Of a stretch of 64,000 nucleotides of DNA, positions 33,763-43,435 are shown one piece after another. The stretch's first letter is position 1. Each line of letters begins with the position of its first letter. Under the pieces are notes generated by a model that did no database searches, was not told where the DNA came from, and was given only the letters and a program-made list of their open reading frames with translations. The translations under genes and the position numbers were made by a program. This DNA is from Saprospiraceae bacterium (lineage in GTDB: Bacteria > Bacteroidota > Bacteroidia > Chitinophagales > Saprospiraceae), in assembly GCA_021604865.1 (NCBI GenBank), contig BQJU01000002.1:1-64000 (forward strand), written 5' to 3'.

Positions 33763-36057
33763 TTACCGTTCTTTAATGGCCATTGCAGGAGGGTAGGCAT
33801 CCGGACTGTTCCATAAACTGGTATTGGCTTCAGCCCCCATTTGAAATACCAACGTCCCTCCTTTTAATATTTCTTCGTGTGTGATATACGATCTCTTCAG
33901 CGGCTGACCATTCAGGCTCGCTGATTGGATGTAAAAATTTTCTTTACTAATACCTTCTGCTTTGACCGTAAAGGTAGTGCTACCGCCGGTGTTAAGTTGA
34001 ACTTCCTGAAAAGCTGGCGTGCCGATCACGTAAATTCCCGAAGCTGGATTGACCGGGTAGAACCCAATAGCACTAAAGACATACCAGGCAGACATCTGAC
34101 CACAATCCTCATTACCACACAAGCCTGCCGGAGAGGTATTGTATTGAGTATTAATTATTTCGTGGACCTTTTCCTGAGTCTTCCAGGGTGTGCCGGCATA
34201 ATTATATAAATAAGCGATATGGTGGCTGGGTTCATTGCCATGGGCATACTGGCCGATCAGTCCTGAAATATCGGCAGAAGTAAAATCACCCCGGATTTCA
34301 GAATCTATTGAAAAAAGCGAGTCCAACTTTTGTATAAATGGATCTATACCTCCATGTAAATCGATTAATGCAGGCACATCGTGAGGGACAAACCAGGAAT
34401 GTTGCCAGGCATTACCTTCTGTATATTCTGCCACATCGAAGTTATGATCGGAATATTGAGGATCAAAGGGCTTCTTCCAAGTACCATCAGATAATTTGGC
34501 CCGCATAAAACCAGTAGAAGCATCAAATAATGGTTTGAAACTTTCTGATCTTTTCATAAAGGTTTTATACTCATCATCTTTGCCCATCGCTTTAGCCATT
34601 TGGGCAATACACCAGTCGTCGTATGCGTATTCCAATGTTTTTGTAACCGATTCTCCATCTTTATCATAAGGGATGTAACCATATTCTCTATAGAAGTTGG
34701 AGCCACGAATATCCTGCATGGCACTTCTTTTCATCGCAGTAAAGGCCTTTTCTGCATCAAACCCACGAAATCCTTTGAGATATGCATCTGTAATAATGGG
34801 GATGGCGTGATACCCGGTCATGGTATTGGTCTCATTACCTAGAAGGGACCAAACCGGCAATAGGCCATATTCATCATAATGACTAAGCATCGACCGGATC
34901 ATATCATCAATCCTATCTTGTTGTAATAGGGTAAAAAGTGGATGTGCTGCCCTAAAGGTATCCCAAAGAGAAAAGATGTCGTAACGGGTATAATCTACTT
35001 GATGGATAGCATTATCAACACCTTTATAATACCCTAATACGTCGGTAAAAACAACCGGAGCGAGATTAGTTCGGTAAAGCGCTGTATAAAATACTTTTTT
35101 TAACGGTTGATTATCTGTAGTTACGATGACTTTATTTAATTCCTGATTCCAGAGGTTTTGCGCAGCTAGCCTGACCTCGTCGATATCCCATCCGGGAATT
35201 TCTTCAAGGCCTTTCAGAGCGCCTTCCCGGCTAATAGACGAGATGCCTACTTTGACTTTTAGTGTTTCTAGGGTTCCAAAATTGAGCGCCAAACGCCCCT
35301 TTTGGCCTACAAGTAAACTGCCGTTTTGTAATAAAGTGCTGTCTGCCAGTTGATGACTGTTGAAAGGGTGGGAGAGGGCCATGGCAAAAAAGACTCTTTG
35401 GTCTTTCGCCCAACCGGTTGAGAAGCGGTAACCTGTAATCAGTGTATCACTTTCCAACCGAATGCGGGTTTCCAAAGGCCGATCCCAGTTGAGGGCATAA
35501 CCCAGGTCGAGAACCAGAGCGGCAGTATCTCCTTCCGGAAATAAGTATTCGTGAAAACCTGTATGCAGCGTACTGGTCAGATTGACCGAGATTCCATTAT
35601 CCAGTTGGACAGAATAAAATCCGGGAGAGGCAGTTTCATTGGCATGCTGAAAAGTGGAAGCATAAGGCGCTTCGCGAGGGGAGTTTAGCTTTTGAGAAAA
35701 ATCAATAGTGCCGAGTGCAGGCATCATCAAAATATCATATAGATCTCCAATTCCAGTTCCACTAAGATGGGTGTGACTAAAACCAACAATGATACTATCG
35801 GCCCAGTTGTAACCAGCGCACCAATCCCAGCCTGGAGTTCCATTGTCGGGACTCAATTGAACGGCACCAAATGGTACTGTAGCTCCTGGGTATACATGCC
35901 CATGCTCGGCCGTGCCGATAAAGGGATCAACCCAGACAGATAAATCGTTTATCCCTTCCTGATGATTTGGCGTTTCATTTGATTCATTTTGCTGGCAACT
36001 GGCTATCAACAAAATGAGAAATAACATACTTGAATAAGGAAGGTTTATCATAGTCAT
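33763..36057 (-). CDS. GH92 alpha-mannosidase lipoprotein
   Basis: 764 residues; lipoprotein signal (MLFLILLIASC). WVDPFIGTAEHGHVYPGATV, PGWDWCAGYNW, GFSHTHLSGTG, LWDTFRAAHPLF and GNEDCGQMSAWYVFSAIGFY are the GH92 fingerprints. These calcium-dependent exo-alpha-mannosidases trim alpha-1,2/1,3/1,6 mannose from N-glycans or yeast mannan. Length is normal. It begins the enzyme part of the run and shares a short gap with the GH130 gene. Confidence 0.95.
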   Translation of the reverse strand: MTMINLPYSSMLFLILLIASCQQNESNETPNHQEGINDLSVWVDPFIGTAEHGHVYPGATVPFGAVQLSPDNGTPGWDWCAGYNWADSIIVGFSHTHLSGTGIGDLYDILMMPALGTIDFSQKLNSPREAPYASTFQHANETASPGFYSVQLDNGISVNLTSTLHTGFHEYLFPEGDTAALVLDLGYALNWDRPLETRIRLESDTLITGYRFSTGWAKDQRVFFAMALSHPFNSHQLADSTLLQNGSLLVGQKGRLALNFGTLETLKVKVGISSISREGALKGLEEIPGWDIDEVRLAAQNLWNQELNKVIVTTDNQPLKKVFYTALYRTNLAPVVFTDVLGYYKGVDNAIHQVDYTRYDIFSLWDTFRAAHPLFTLLQQDRIDDMIRSMLSHYDEYGLLPVWSLLGNETNTMTGYHAIPIITDAYLKGFRGFDAEKAFTAMKRSAMQDIRGSNFYREYGYIPYDKDGESVTKTLEYAYDDWCIAQMAKAMGKDDEYKTFMKRSESFKPLFDASTGFMRAKLSDGTWKKPFDPQYSDHNFDVAEYTEGNAWQHSWFVPHDVPALIDLHGGIDPFIQKLDSLFSIDSEIRGDFTSADISGLIGQYAHGNEPSHHIAYLYNYAGTPWKTQEKVHEIINTQYNTSPAGLCGNEDCGQMSAWYVFSAIGFYPVNPASGIYVIGTPAFQEVQLNTGGSTTFTVKAEGISKENFYIQSASLNGQPLKRSYITHEEILKGGTLVFQMGAEANTSLWNSPDAYPPAMAIKER

Positions 36058-36210
36058 TCAGTCGTTGAGCAATTGATTTATGAAATAGCCAGGAGATTAA
36101 ATTTATCTGGCTAATAGGTACAAGCACTCTATTCCATAAGAGGAAGTTTGGAGCAAAATTGTCGAGAATACCGCCAGTATATTATTGGAGACGGGAGACC
36201 TATTTTAGTT

Positions 36211-36257
36211 CATGTTTGGAGGTCGGTTATTGTAGCGAAAAGGTTGGCCTCCAAACA
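36211..36257. repeat. inverted repeat R3 between the MORN and GH92 genes
   Basis: CATGTTTGGAGGTCGGTT (36211-36228) and GCGAAAAGGTTGGCCTCCAA running to 36257 form an imperfect hairpin: TGTTTGGAGG pairs with CCTCCAAACA and G-T wobbles extend it. The right arm recurs at 22040-22061 and the left arm, inverted, at 32439-32455. It lies 5 bases from the MORN gene stop. Confidence 0.7.
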
Positions 36258-36262
36258 AACGC

Positions 36263-36943
36263 TTATAGTTCCCGGACTTCAATCGTAGTGGACCACTGCC
36301 CTGATTGATTGATTTGGAAATAGACTTCTCCTATTTGATTTCCAGAATTGCGCAGATTTGTTTCAAAAGTAATCGTTCCTTTTACAGGGAATTCATAAAC
36401 GGTAACCGTTTTAGTATAATCGGTTTGTCTGGTCACAACGCCAAAACTATCCTGAATACTAAACCTTTGGAATTTAATAGGTTTGCCCAGATACGTTAAG
36501 TTGAAGTCAATTTCAAAGGGTTCTGATTTTTGGCGGCTAAAGGTCATTCTATTAATGGTGACACTTTTGTTGAGCACCTTATAAGCATCTTTTTCAGTAC
36601 CAATATATTCCCCTTCGATCCAATGTCCTTTGAGTACGCTGTCTTCGGCTTTAACATATAAACTACCTTCTCCATGCATTTCACCTTTTGCCCATTCACC
36701 CTCATAGACATTGCCATTGGCCCAGGTATATTTTCCTGTTCCATGCGGAAGGCCTTTGCGAAAGGTCCCTTTATAGGTGTCTTCTCCGACTGCAATACCT
36801 TCTCCGTGGGCTTTACCTTTTTTACAGCCGCCTTCATAGGTGCCTTTTAGCGGAGCAAGTTCCACCTCGCAATCTGTAGCTGTAGCATTAATCGGTTGAA
36901 GACTAATAAATGAAGCGAGTAGAATTGATAAGAAGGATATCAT
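36263..36943 (-). CDS. secreted MORN-repeat protein
   Basis: Start at 36943 (MISFLSILLASFISLQ) gives a signal peptide; 226 residues. Three or four MORN repeats follow (GTYEGGCKKGKAHGEG, DTYKGTFRKGLPHGTGKYTW, NVYEGEWAKGEMHGEGSLYV), then a C-terminal beta-rich domain of about 110 residues (FEIDFNLTYLGKPIKFQRFS, ITFETNLRNSGNQIGEVYFQ) not recognised. Probably a periplasmic or surface scaffold. It lies between the SusCD operon and the enzyme run. Confidence 0.8.
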   Translation of the reverse strand: MISFLSILLASFISLQPINATATDCEVELAPLKGTYEGGCKKGKAHGEGIAVGEDTYKGTFRKGLPHGTGKYTWANGNVYEGEWAKGEMHGEGSLYVKAEDSVLKGHWIEGEYIGTEKDAYKVLNKSVTINRMTFSRQKSEPFEIDFNLTYLGKPIKFQRFSIQDSFGVVTRQTDYTKTVTVYEFPVKGTITFETNLRNSGNQIGEVYFQINQSGQWSTTIEVREL

Positions 36944-37092
36944 AATAGACAGGTTAAAATTATTTGATGCAAGACAGTTTTTTACCATCCTGCATCAAAT
37001 ATAAGTATTAAAATAAAGCTAGTAAAACTAAGAGATCGGAATGAGGAAATTTACTCCCCATTCCGATAATTATTTATAAATAAAATCCTTTA

Positions 37093-38598
37093 TTACTGTA
37101 CATCCCACCAAACACGGCCTGTTAGATCATTAACGCCTCCAAATTGACGATTGACAGCGATGTCAAAGTTTGGATTAACGCTTTTTTCACCTGGTGGATA
37201 ATACAAACGACGTGGAATAGTACCACCGGTTGTACCGATTGGGTGATTGACTGGCGTCAATTCAGGATAACCGGTTCTCCGCCAGTTGGAAAAAGCTTCC
37301 ATTGCATTCAAGTAAAATTGTACCCATTGCTCGGTAGCAATTTGTTCCATCATGGCATCGTCAGAACTAGTATCTAGAGGGTTGTTGGCTACAAATGCGT
37401 CAAGATCATCTTGATCAATAACCGCATTTGGATACCAGCGTACATGTTCAACACCGGCACGCATGCCTCTTTCAAAATGCTCAGCAGCAGAAAGTGGAGC
37501 TCCCCAACCGCGAACAGCAGCTTCAGCAAGCAGGAATTCTACCTCGGCATAAGTCATATGGAAGCAAGGAGATGATGGATCCTTTACCGTAGTTCTGTTG
37601 TGACGGACAAAAGTCTCATACACTTCAGATTCAGGGCTATTGCCATCCGTTCCATTAGGTAAACCTTTCCAAGTAGATACATCGGGCTGTGGTACACCAT
37701 CAGCATCATAGGTCATGCCCCAAACCGGTAGGCGAGGGTCGCCGGTGCTCAGCAAATGCTCCACAAATACTTTGGACATACGGAAGGCATCATCTGCTGC
37801 CATTACATCACTGTTACCGTTGGTTTCAATCTGTGTGTGCTGTAGGTAAACAATATCATCATTGCTTTGCATGACACCAGAGCTAATGGCAGATTGCACC
37901 TGCTGTTGTGCCAGACCTGCATTAACTTTTGTCAAACGCATGCCTAAACGAAGACGTAGAGAATTTGCCCAACGCTTCCATTTTTCGATGTCATTTCCAA
38001 GAAATACATCACCAGTCAAAGGCAGTACACTAGCATCGGTGGTAAATAATTTTGCTGCATTTTCCAATTCTGCAAAAAAGTCATTGTAGATACTTTCCTG
38101 AGTGTCATACTCCGGGAAATAAACACCCTCGATAAATCCTTTACCTGCTTGTGTATAAGGGCTGTCGCCGTAAAGGTCGGTAATGCGGGACATAATATAA
38201 ACCCGCAGAATCCGTGCAGCAGCGTTAAAATTCACAAAAACAGGATCTTCGCTGGTACGGGTAACCAAGTCCGTCACATTCTTCACGTCTCTAGGATAGG
38301 AAGAATCCCACCAAGCAGAAGCATAAGAATCAATCATGTTGTATTTATCACCAGACCAATAGCTTTGGTTACTGGCATTATGCTGAATAATGGTAGAACA
38401 ATAAATGTATTGTGCCCGCCAATATTCGTAACGGTTGTTGGACATAGTCACTTGAACCCGGGTCAGCTGTAAAGCAGGGTCCAGCTCACTTGCCTGTGTA
38501 GGATTGATGTTTACCTCTTCAAAGTCCTTATCACAGCTATTAAAGGTGAAAAGGGCCAGACAGGCAACTAATAAGATTTTGAAATTATATCGTTTCAT
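37093..38598 (-). CDS. SusD-like lipoprotein (SusD-like_2 group)
   Basis: Start at 38598 (MKRYNFKILLVACLALFTFNSC) gives a lipoprotein signal with Cys22; 501 residues. NINPTQASELDPALQLTRVQ, ITDLYGDSPYTQAGKGF, YPEYDTQESIYNDFF-like text and IEKWKRWANSLRLRLGMRLT place it in the SusD/RagB outer-membrane superfamily, second group. It follows the SusC gene by 19 bases and should cap that barrel. Confidence 0.93.
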   Translation of the reverse strand: MKRYNFKILLVACLALFTFNSCDKDFEEVNINPTQASELDPALQLTRVQVTMSNNRYEYWRAQYIYCSTIIQHNASNQSYWSGDKYNMIDSYASAWWDSSYPRDVKNVTDLVTRTSEDPVFVNFNAAARILRVYIMSRITDLYGDSPYTQAGKGFIEGVYFPEYDTQESIYNDFFAELENAAKLFTTDASVLPLTGDVFLGNDIEKWKRWANSLRLRLGMRLTKVNAGLAQQQVQSAISSGVMQSNDDIVYLQHTQIETNGNSDVMAADDAFRMSKVFVEHLLSTGDPRLPVWGMTYDADGVPQPDVSTWKGLPNGTDGNSPESEVYETFVRHNRTTVKDPSSPCFHMTYAEVEFLLAEAAVRGWGAPLSAAEHFERGMRAGVEHVRWYPNAVIDQDDLDAFVANNPLDTSSDDAMMEQIATEQWVQFYLNAMEAFSNWRRTGYPELTPVNHPIGTTGGTIPRRLYYPPGEKSVNPNFDIAVNRQFGGVNDLTGRVWWDVQ

Positions 38599-38617
38599 TG
38601 TTGACTTAGAGTTTAAA

Positions 38618-41600
38618 TTAAAATTTAACATTCAGGTTTACCCCATAACTTCTCACTGTAGGAATAGTGGCATATTCCAATCCTTGACCATTACCACTTT
38701 GGTAGTTTGACTCAGGATCTACATTAGGAATGTCCTTATACAGGAAGAATAAGTTTCTGGCTACCAATGAAAGTGTCAATCCCTGGAATGGCGTTTTTTC
38801 CATCATTTTTCTAGGGAAGTTGTAACTCAAAGATGCCTGACGTACCTTAATCATGTTAGCAGAGTAAATGAATTCTTCGGAGATATTTGTGGCTACATGA
38901 GGGAAGTAGATTTCCGGATCAACAAAACGAGAAATGGCTTCTCCATCTTCATTAACACCTTCTACATGATATCCTCCTGTTGCGTCCCAATCCTCTGGTT
39001 CAACTCCCGCAGAAATACGAGCAGCTTCTGACGCAGCCCAACCATCACGGCCTTCTACCGTATTGATATGTTTGCCAGTACTATACAAAGTAAGGTTAGT
39101 CATAGAGTGAAGTTCTGATCCCCAACGAATATCCAGCAATACACCTAATGAGAATCCTTTATAGGTGAAAGTGTTACTCAACCCGCCAAACCAATCAGGA
39201 ACACCACTGCCTAGGATCATCAGATCTTCAGTAGCCAAAGGAAGCCCATCAGAATTGTAAACAATTCTTCCCTGAGCATCACGACGATAACCGTAACCTA
39301 CAATTGCGCCATAAGGATTACCCAAACGGGCTTCAACATAGGTGTTTCTCTGACGAGATTCTTCCAAACGCAGAGACTCCAGTTTGCCATCGTCGTCAAG
39401 GGCAACAACTTCGTTTTTGTTAGCTGCGAAGTTAAAATCCAGATCCCAGGTAAAATCCTTAGTGCGAATTGGTGTTGTCGTCAACAATAACTCTAATCCA
39501 GAATTCTTTATTTCACCCGCATTCACAACTACTGAATTGAAGCCGGATGTTTGTGAAATATTTACGCTGAGAATCTGATCGGTCGTTTTTTGGTCATACC
39601 AAGCTAAGTCAAGTCCGATGCGGTTGTTGAAAAAACGCAAATCCAAACCTGCTTCAATAGAAGAAGTATTGGTTGGTTTGAGATTAGCATTAGGGATTTC
39701 ATTTTGTGAAATTTGTCCTTGTGGATTGCTCTGGTGAGGTTCACCAACAACCTGATAAGTCAAAGCCAACTTGTATGGATCAGTATCCCCACCAACCTGA
39801 GCATAAGAGATACGTGCTTTACCAAAAGAAAGCACCTTATTGGGGATATTCAATGCTTCAGAAAAGATATAACTCAAACTGGCCGAAGGATAAAAATAGG
39901 AGTTATTTACTTTTGGTAGCGTAGAAGACCAGTCATTACGTGCTGTCAAGTCCAGGTATAGATAGTTGTTAAACCCTACTTGTACCGTACCATAAAAAGA
40001 GTTGACTCTTTTTTGTGAATATTCATAAGTCCTACCTAAAAACTTAGTATTTGATACGGTTCTTAGGCCATAGATAATAAATTCTTCTCCTGATGCGCCT
40101 ACTTTTTCAAATACTCTACGCATTTGATTGCCACCAACTGAAACATCCAAAGAGATGTTATCCGTAAGGTTCCGGTTAGCTCTCATCAAGAAATCTATAT
40201 TGGTCTCTCTTACCCGTGTTTCATTTTCATTGATCCGACCGGGTCTGCCCAGGTGAGGCGTACGTTCACCGTCCCAAGTAGTTTGACGGAAAGTAAACCA
40301 GTCGGTACCCGCTCGTGCATGTAAAGACAACCAATCTGTAAAATTGTATCTAGCCAAAAAGTGACCAATAATCCGGTCACGGGTATCATCGTTATGCTGT
40401 TGGTAGACACCAAAATAAGGATTGACTCTAAAAACGGATCCACTATACAGGGGATCGTATTCTCCTGTAATCGGGTCTGTTTGTTTTAGCAAATCAAAAT
40501 CAACACTGGATGCTAGTTCATTAAGGTGACCAGGATTGTGCGGGCTATCTGATAAGGCAGGCCGGTTGACAGCTTGCTCATTACTATAGCTACCTTTGGC
40601 ATCAATATATACCTTGTTTCCAAGATTAGCGGTACCTCTGGCTGTAACCGAATTCCTTTCGTAGCTCACATTCTCAAACAAACCATCGTTGGTTAGGTTT
40701 GATCCTGAAACCCGGAAGCTAACATCATCACTACCGCCACTAAAAGCCAGTGTGTTGGTGAAAGTCTGGCCATTATCGTAAATTTTGTCCACATTGTCTT
40801 TATGTGGGACATAAGGGGCCGTGGAGCCATCAAACTGAGTAGCTGTTTGTCCATTGTATTTGGCACCCCAACTTCTACGGCTTGTGTTGATCGCTTCTTC
40901 CTGATCATCAGGAACTTCACCTTCGCTTCCTGCACCGTAGTCAAACTGTATATCCTTGTAAAAATCAAGTGGATCTTCCACTACAAAGTTGGAGTTAAAG
41001 TCAATGCCTAAAGCTTTTCCTTTTTTACCCCTCTTCGTATTAATCAGGATAACTCCATTTTGTCCACGAGTACCATAAAGCGCCGTCGCGGATGGCCCCT
41101 TAAGTACTGAAACGGTTTCGATGTCATCAGGGTTAATACTGGATAACCCATCTCCTAAGTCTGTACCACCCCACATACCGGCGGCACCGAGATTGGTGTT
41201 GTCAATAGGCACACCATCCACTACATACAAGGGCTGGTTGTTTCCTGCCAATGAAGAGTTACCACGGATGATTACACGGGTAGAGGAAGCAGGACCACCG
41301 GCAGTAGAGGTAATGTTCACCCCGGCAACTTTCCCAGCCAACGAATTGATCACGTTGTTTTCCCTGGCTTGAGTGAGTTCTTCACCTGCAACTTCCGTCA
41401 CGGAATAACCCAAAGATTTTTTCTCCTTGGAAATACCCAAAGCGGTAACCACTACTTCGTCTAATGCCACCCCTTCTTCAAGTTGCACATCAATAACGGA
41501 TTGGGTACCTACTTCAATTTCCTTGGCTGCATATCCTACTATGGATACAACCAAAGTAGCGCCTTCCTTTACTGTGAGTGTATAGGCACCGTCAATATCA

Positions 41601-41758
41601 GAAATGGTACCATTAGTGGTCCCCATTTCGGTAATGTTAACGCCGATAAGGGGTTCCCCTTCTGGCGTTGTAATGACCCCTGAAACCGTTTGCTGTGCCC
41701 AAGAATGGGCTGCAAACAGTAGCATAAGGGCTGATAAGAGTAATAATTTTTTGCTCAT
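38618..41758 (-). CDS. SusC/RagA-type TonB-dependent outer membrane transporter
   Basis: Start at 41758 (MSKKLLLLSALMLLFAAHSW) gives a signal peptide; an in-frame extension to 41869 would run through the operators. 1046 residues: carboxypeptidase-like domain (VSGVITTPEGEPLIGVNITE), TonB-box zone (DEVVVTALGISKEKKSLGYS), plug (LQPLYVVDGVPID-type text, DDIETVSVLKGPSATALYGT), then the 22-strand barrel ending YGVNLNVKF. Its promoter carries two palindromic operators. With the SusD partner it imports the glycan handled by the neighbouring enzymes. Confidence 0.96.
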   Translation of the reverse strand: MSKKLLLLSALMLLFAAHSWAQQTVSGVITTPEGEPLIGVNITEMGTTNGTISDIDGAYTLTVKEGATLVVSIVGYAAKEIEVGTQSVIDVQLEEGVALDEVVVTALGISKEKKSLGYSVTEVAGEELTQARENNVINSLAGKVAGVNITSTAGGPASSTRVIIRGNSSLAGNNQPLYVVDGVPIDNTNLGAAGMWGGTDLGDGLSSINPDDIETVSVLKGPSATALYGTRGQNGVILINTKRGKKGKALGIDFNSNFVVEDPLDFYKDIQFDYGAGSEGEVPDDQEEAINTSRRSWGAKYNGQTATQFDGSTAPYVPHKDNVDKIYDNGQTFTNTLAFSGGSDDVSFRVSGSNLTNDGLFENVSYERNSVTARGTANLGNKVYIDAKGSYSNEQAVNRPALSDSPHNPGHLNELASSVDFDLLKQTDPITGEYDPLYSGSVFRVNPYFGVYQQHNDDTRDRIIGHFLARYNFTDWLSLHARAGTDWFTFRQTTWDGERTPHLGRPGRINENETRVRETNIDFLMRANRNLTDNISLDVSVGGNQMRRVFEKVGASGEEFIIYGLRTVSNTKFLGRTYEYSQKRVNSFYGTVQVGFNNYLYLDLTARNDWSSTLPKVNNSYFYPSASLSYIFSEALNIPNKVLSFGKARISYAQVGGDTDPYKLALTYQVVGEPHQSNPQGQISQNEIPNANLKPTNTSSIEAGLDLRFFNNRIGLDLAWYDQKTTDQILSVNISQTSGFNSVVVNAGEIKNSGLELLLTTTPIRTKDFTWDLDFNFAANKNEVVALDDDGKLESLRLEESRQRNTYVEARLGNPYGAIVGYGYRRDAQGRIVYNSDGLPLATEDLMILGSGVPDWFGGLSNTFTYKGFSLGVLLDIRWGSELHSMTNLTLYSTGKHINTVEGRDGWAASEAARISAGVEPEDWDATGGYHVEGVNEDGEAISRFVDPEIYFPHVATNISEEFIYSANMIKVRQASLSYNFPRKMMEKTPFQGLTLSLVARNLFFLYKDIPNVDPESNYQSGNGQGLEYATIPTVRSYGVNLNVKF

Positions 41759-41809
41759 AATGAACCTCGATTTAGATTTAAAATGACGTTGGATAGTTGA
41801 ATACTTTAG

Positions 41810-41841
41810 CAATAATACAAAAACTGTGCGCGCACACAAAA
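41810..41841 (-). promoter_or_regulatory. susC promoter with operator O1 inside the spacer
   Basis: On the minus strand, TTTTG (41841-41837) is followed after 19 bases by TATTATTG (41817-41810), close to the TTTG-N19-TAnnTTTG promoter of the phylum. The perfect palindrome TGTGCGCGCACA (41825-41836) fills the spacer, where a bound repressor would block RNA polymerase. Confidence 0.65.
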
Positions 41842-41856
41842 TAAAAAATAAAAAAT

Positions 41857-41870
41857 TGTGTGCGTACACA
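41857..41870. promoter_or_regulatory. operator O2 upstream of susC
   Basis: TGTGTGCGTACACA, a palindrome with one mismatch pair, centred 33 bases from O1. Its reverse complement is base-for-base identical to O3 at 44901-44914. The form (CG centre, half-site TGTG) is that of a LacI-family operator. Confidence 0.75.
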
Positions 41871-42230
41871 GAAAAAAAACTTTATTTCATTCTTCCATGC
41901 ATTAAATTTTTAAAACTTTATTTTTTTTTGATGAAAGGCGTAAATTTTGCTTCAACAGTGAGATATTGTCGAATTTAGTTTCTTTGAAAGTAATGGCGGA
42001 TCAATCTTGAGAAACAAACCAATATTAGATTACCGGCTTTGTCAAAGAACCGAATTTATTAAGGCACGCATTCGGAATTTTGGGAGGCATTAGTACAATC
42101 GGATAGGAACCTAAAAAATCAAGTATAAGCTAAATTAAGGAATTTCTTTTATTTTTCCGATGATTATCGTGATGAAATTTGGTGATTTATCTATAATTCC
42201 GATGAAAATTCCCTGGTTTTGGATAATTGG

Positions 42231-43376
42231 CTACTTTTTAACGTTTAACTGTTTTAATATCTGCCAATGTTGTTCCGAAAGCTCATTATAGGCAAATAAG
42301 GCAAAGCCTTTTGCCCCACCAGCTTTAGCTTCTGCTATTGCTTTGGGAAATTCTTCAGGACTCAGTTGAGGCATAAAAAGCCCGCTGTACACCGGTTTAC
42401 TTCCGTTTAATCTTTCCAATGCATTTTCTGTTTCTGTTTTTATCCAATCAATGGACGCATTGTAAAAACCGTGGTATAACATTGGAAGAAATCCATCCAG
42501 GTCCCATTGATGCCATGCCTGACGTACACTTTCCCAATTGGGGAATACTGCTGCAGTAATTTTCTTTTGATGCTGACGTGCAATGGGCACAAGATGGTCA
42601 TTTACCAGGTTGGTGATACTAGCCTGTCTAAATTCGCGCCAAGCTACGTCTTGGGAAGGGTCTTCCATTTTCAACGGATCATCCCCACCTTCCGCCTGAA
42701 ATTGCTCCCGGCAAATGTCGTTATAACAATAGTCAAATTGTGGGTATTCCCGATCTTGCACCAGGTCGTATTTGGGTTGTAATCCTTCGGCCAGGATTAC
42801 ATCAGGAAGTCTGATATAATCGAGGTGAATGCCATCGAGGTCTTCTATTTTAGCCAATGCTTCTACCCGATTTTCAAGAAATTCAATCACCTCGGGATGC
42901 CTGGGACACAAAAATTTATAATAATCGACATAAGCAGGATGGGTATGGGCCGGTTCGCCAAGTCCATTGACCGCATACCAATCCGGGTGGTTTTGAATAA
43001 TTTCTTCTGCATTACAAGGCATCGTCCACATCCAGGCATGGATCTGTAAACCTGCCGCATGTGCCAAGGGTATTAATCGTTCAAGAAGCCGCTCTTTTAC
43101 TGGAAAGCCAGGAAGGTCAAATAAGGCATAATGGCTATTAAAAATCTGCGGTAAAACAGCCTCAATGCCATTTTCTGCCATTTTTCCAAAAACACCTTTC
43201 CAATAATCGTCGGGTTGCCCTAATTCCGGCCTGATCCACATCCAACGAGAAGGCATGCCCGATATCATCTTCGGAGTATTGGGTGCTTGTTCCGTATCAC
43301 AGGCCGTCCAAAGCGGCACTGTTAGTGTAGAAAGGGCACCTTTGCCTAAAGTCTTAAGGAAAATTCGTTTGTTCAT
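42231..43376 (-). CDS. GHL10-type (family 10-like) glycosidase lipoprotein
   Basis: Start at 43376 (MNKRIFLKTLGKGALSTLTV) gives a signal with lipoprotein-like Cys (PLWTAC); 381 residues. MWIRPELGQPDDYWKGVFGK, IHAWMWTMPCN, NHPDWYAVNG, LDGIHLDYIRLPD and FLPMLYHGFYN match the GHL10/PF02638 TIM barrel. The LDGIHLDYIR motif probably supplies the catalytic acid residues. Substrate not known. The 472-base gap to the susC start (41759-42230) holds the operators and otherwise only A/T-rich sequence. Confidence 0.82.
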   Translation of the reverse strand: MNKRIFLKTLGKGALSTLTVPLWTACDTEQAPNTPKMISGMPSRWMWIRPELGQPDDYWKGVFGKMAENGIEAVLPQIFNSHYALFDLPGFPVKERLLERLIPLAHAAGLQIHAWMWTMPCNAEEIIQNHPDWYAVNGLGEPAHTHPAYVDYYKFLCPRHPEVIEFLENRVEALAKIEDLDGIHLDYIRLPDVILAEGLQPKYDLVQDREYPQFDYCYNDICREQFQAEGGDDPLKMEDPSQDVAWREFRQASITNLVNDHLVPIARQHQKKITAAVFPNWESVRQAWHQWDLDGFLPMLYHGFYNASIDWIKTETENALERLNGSKPVYSGLFMPQLSPEEFPKAIAEAKAGGAKGFALFAYNELSEQHWQILKQLNVKK

Positions 43377-43435
43377 AATATTCGTTGAGTTTTGGTCTCT
43401 AGGTAAAAATAGAAAAGTGTTGGCAGTGCCCCAAA

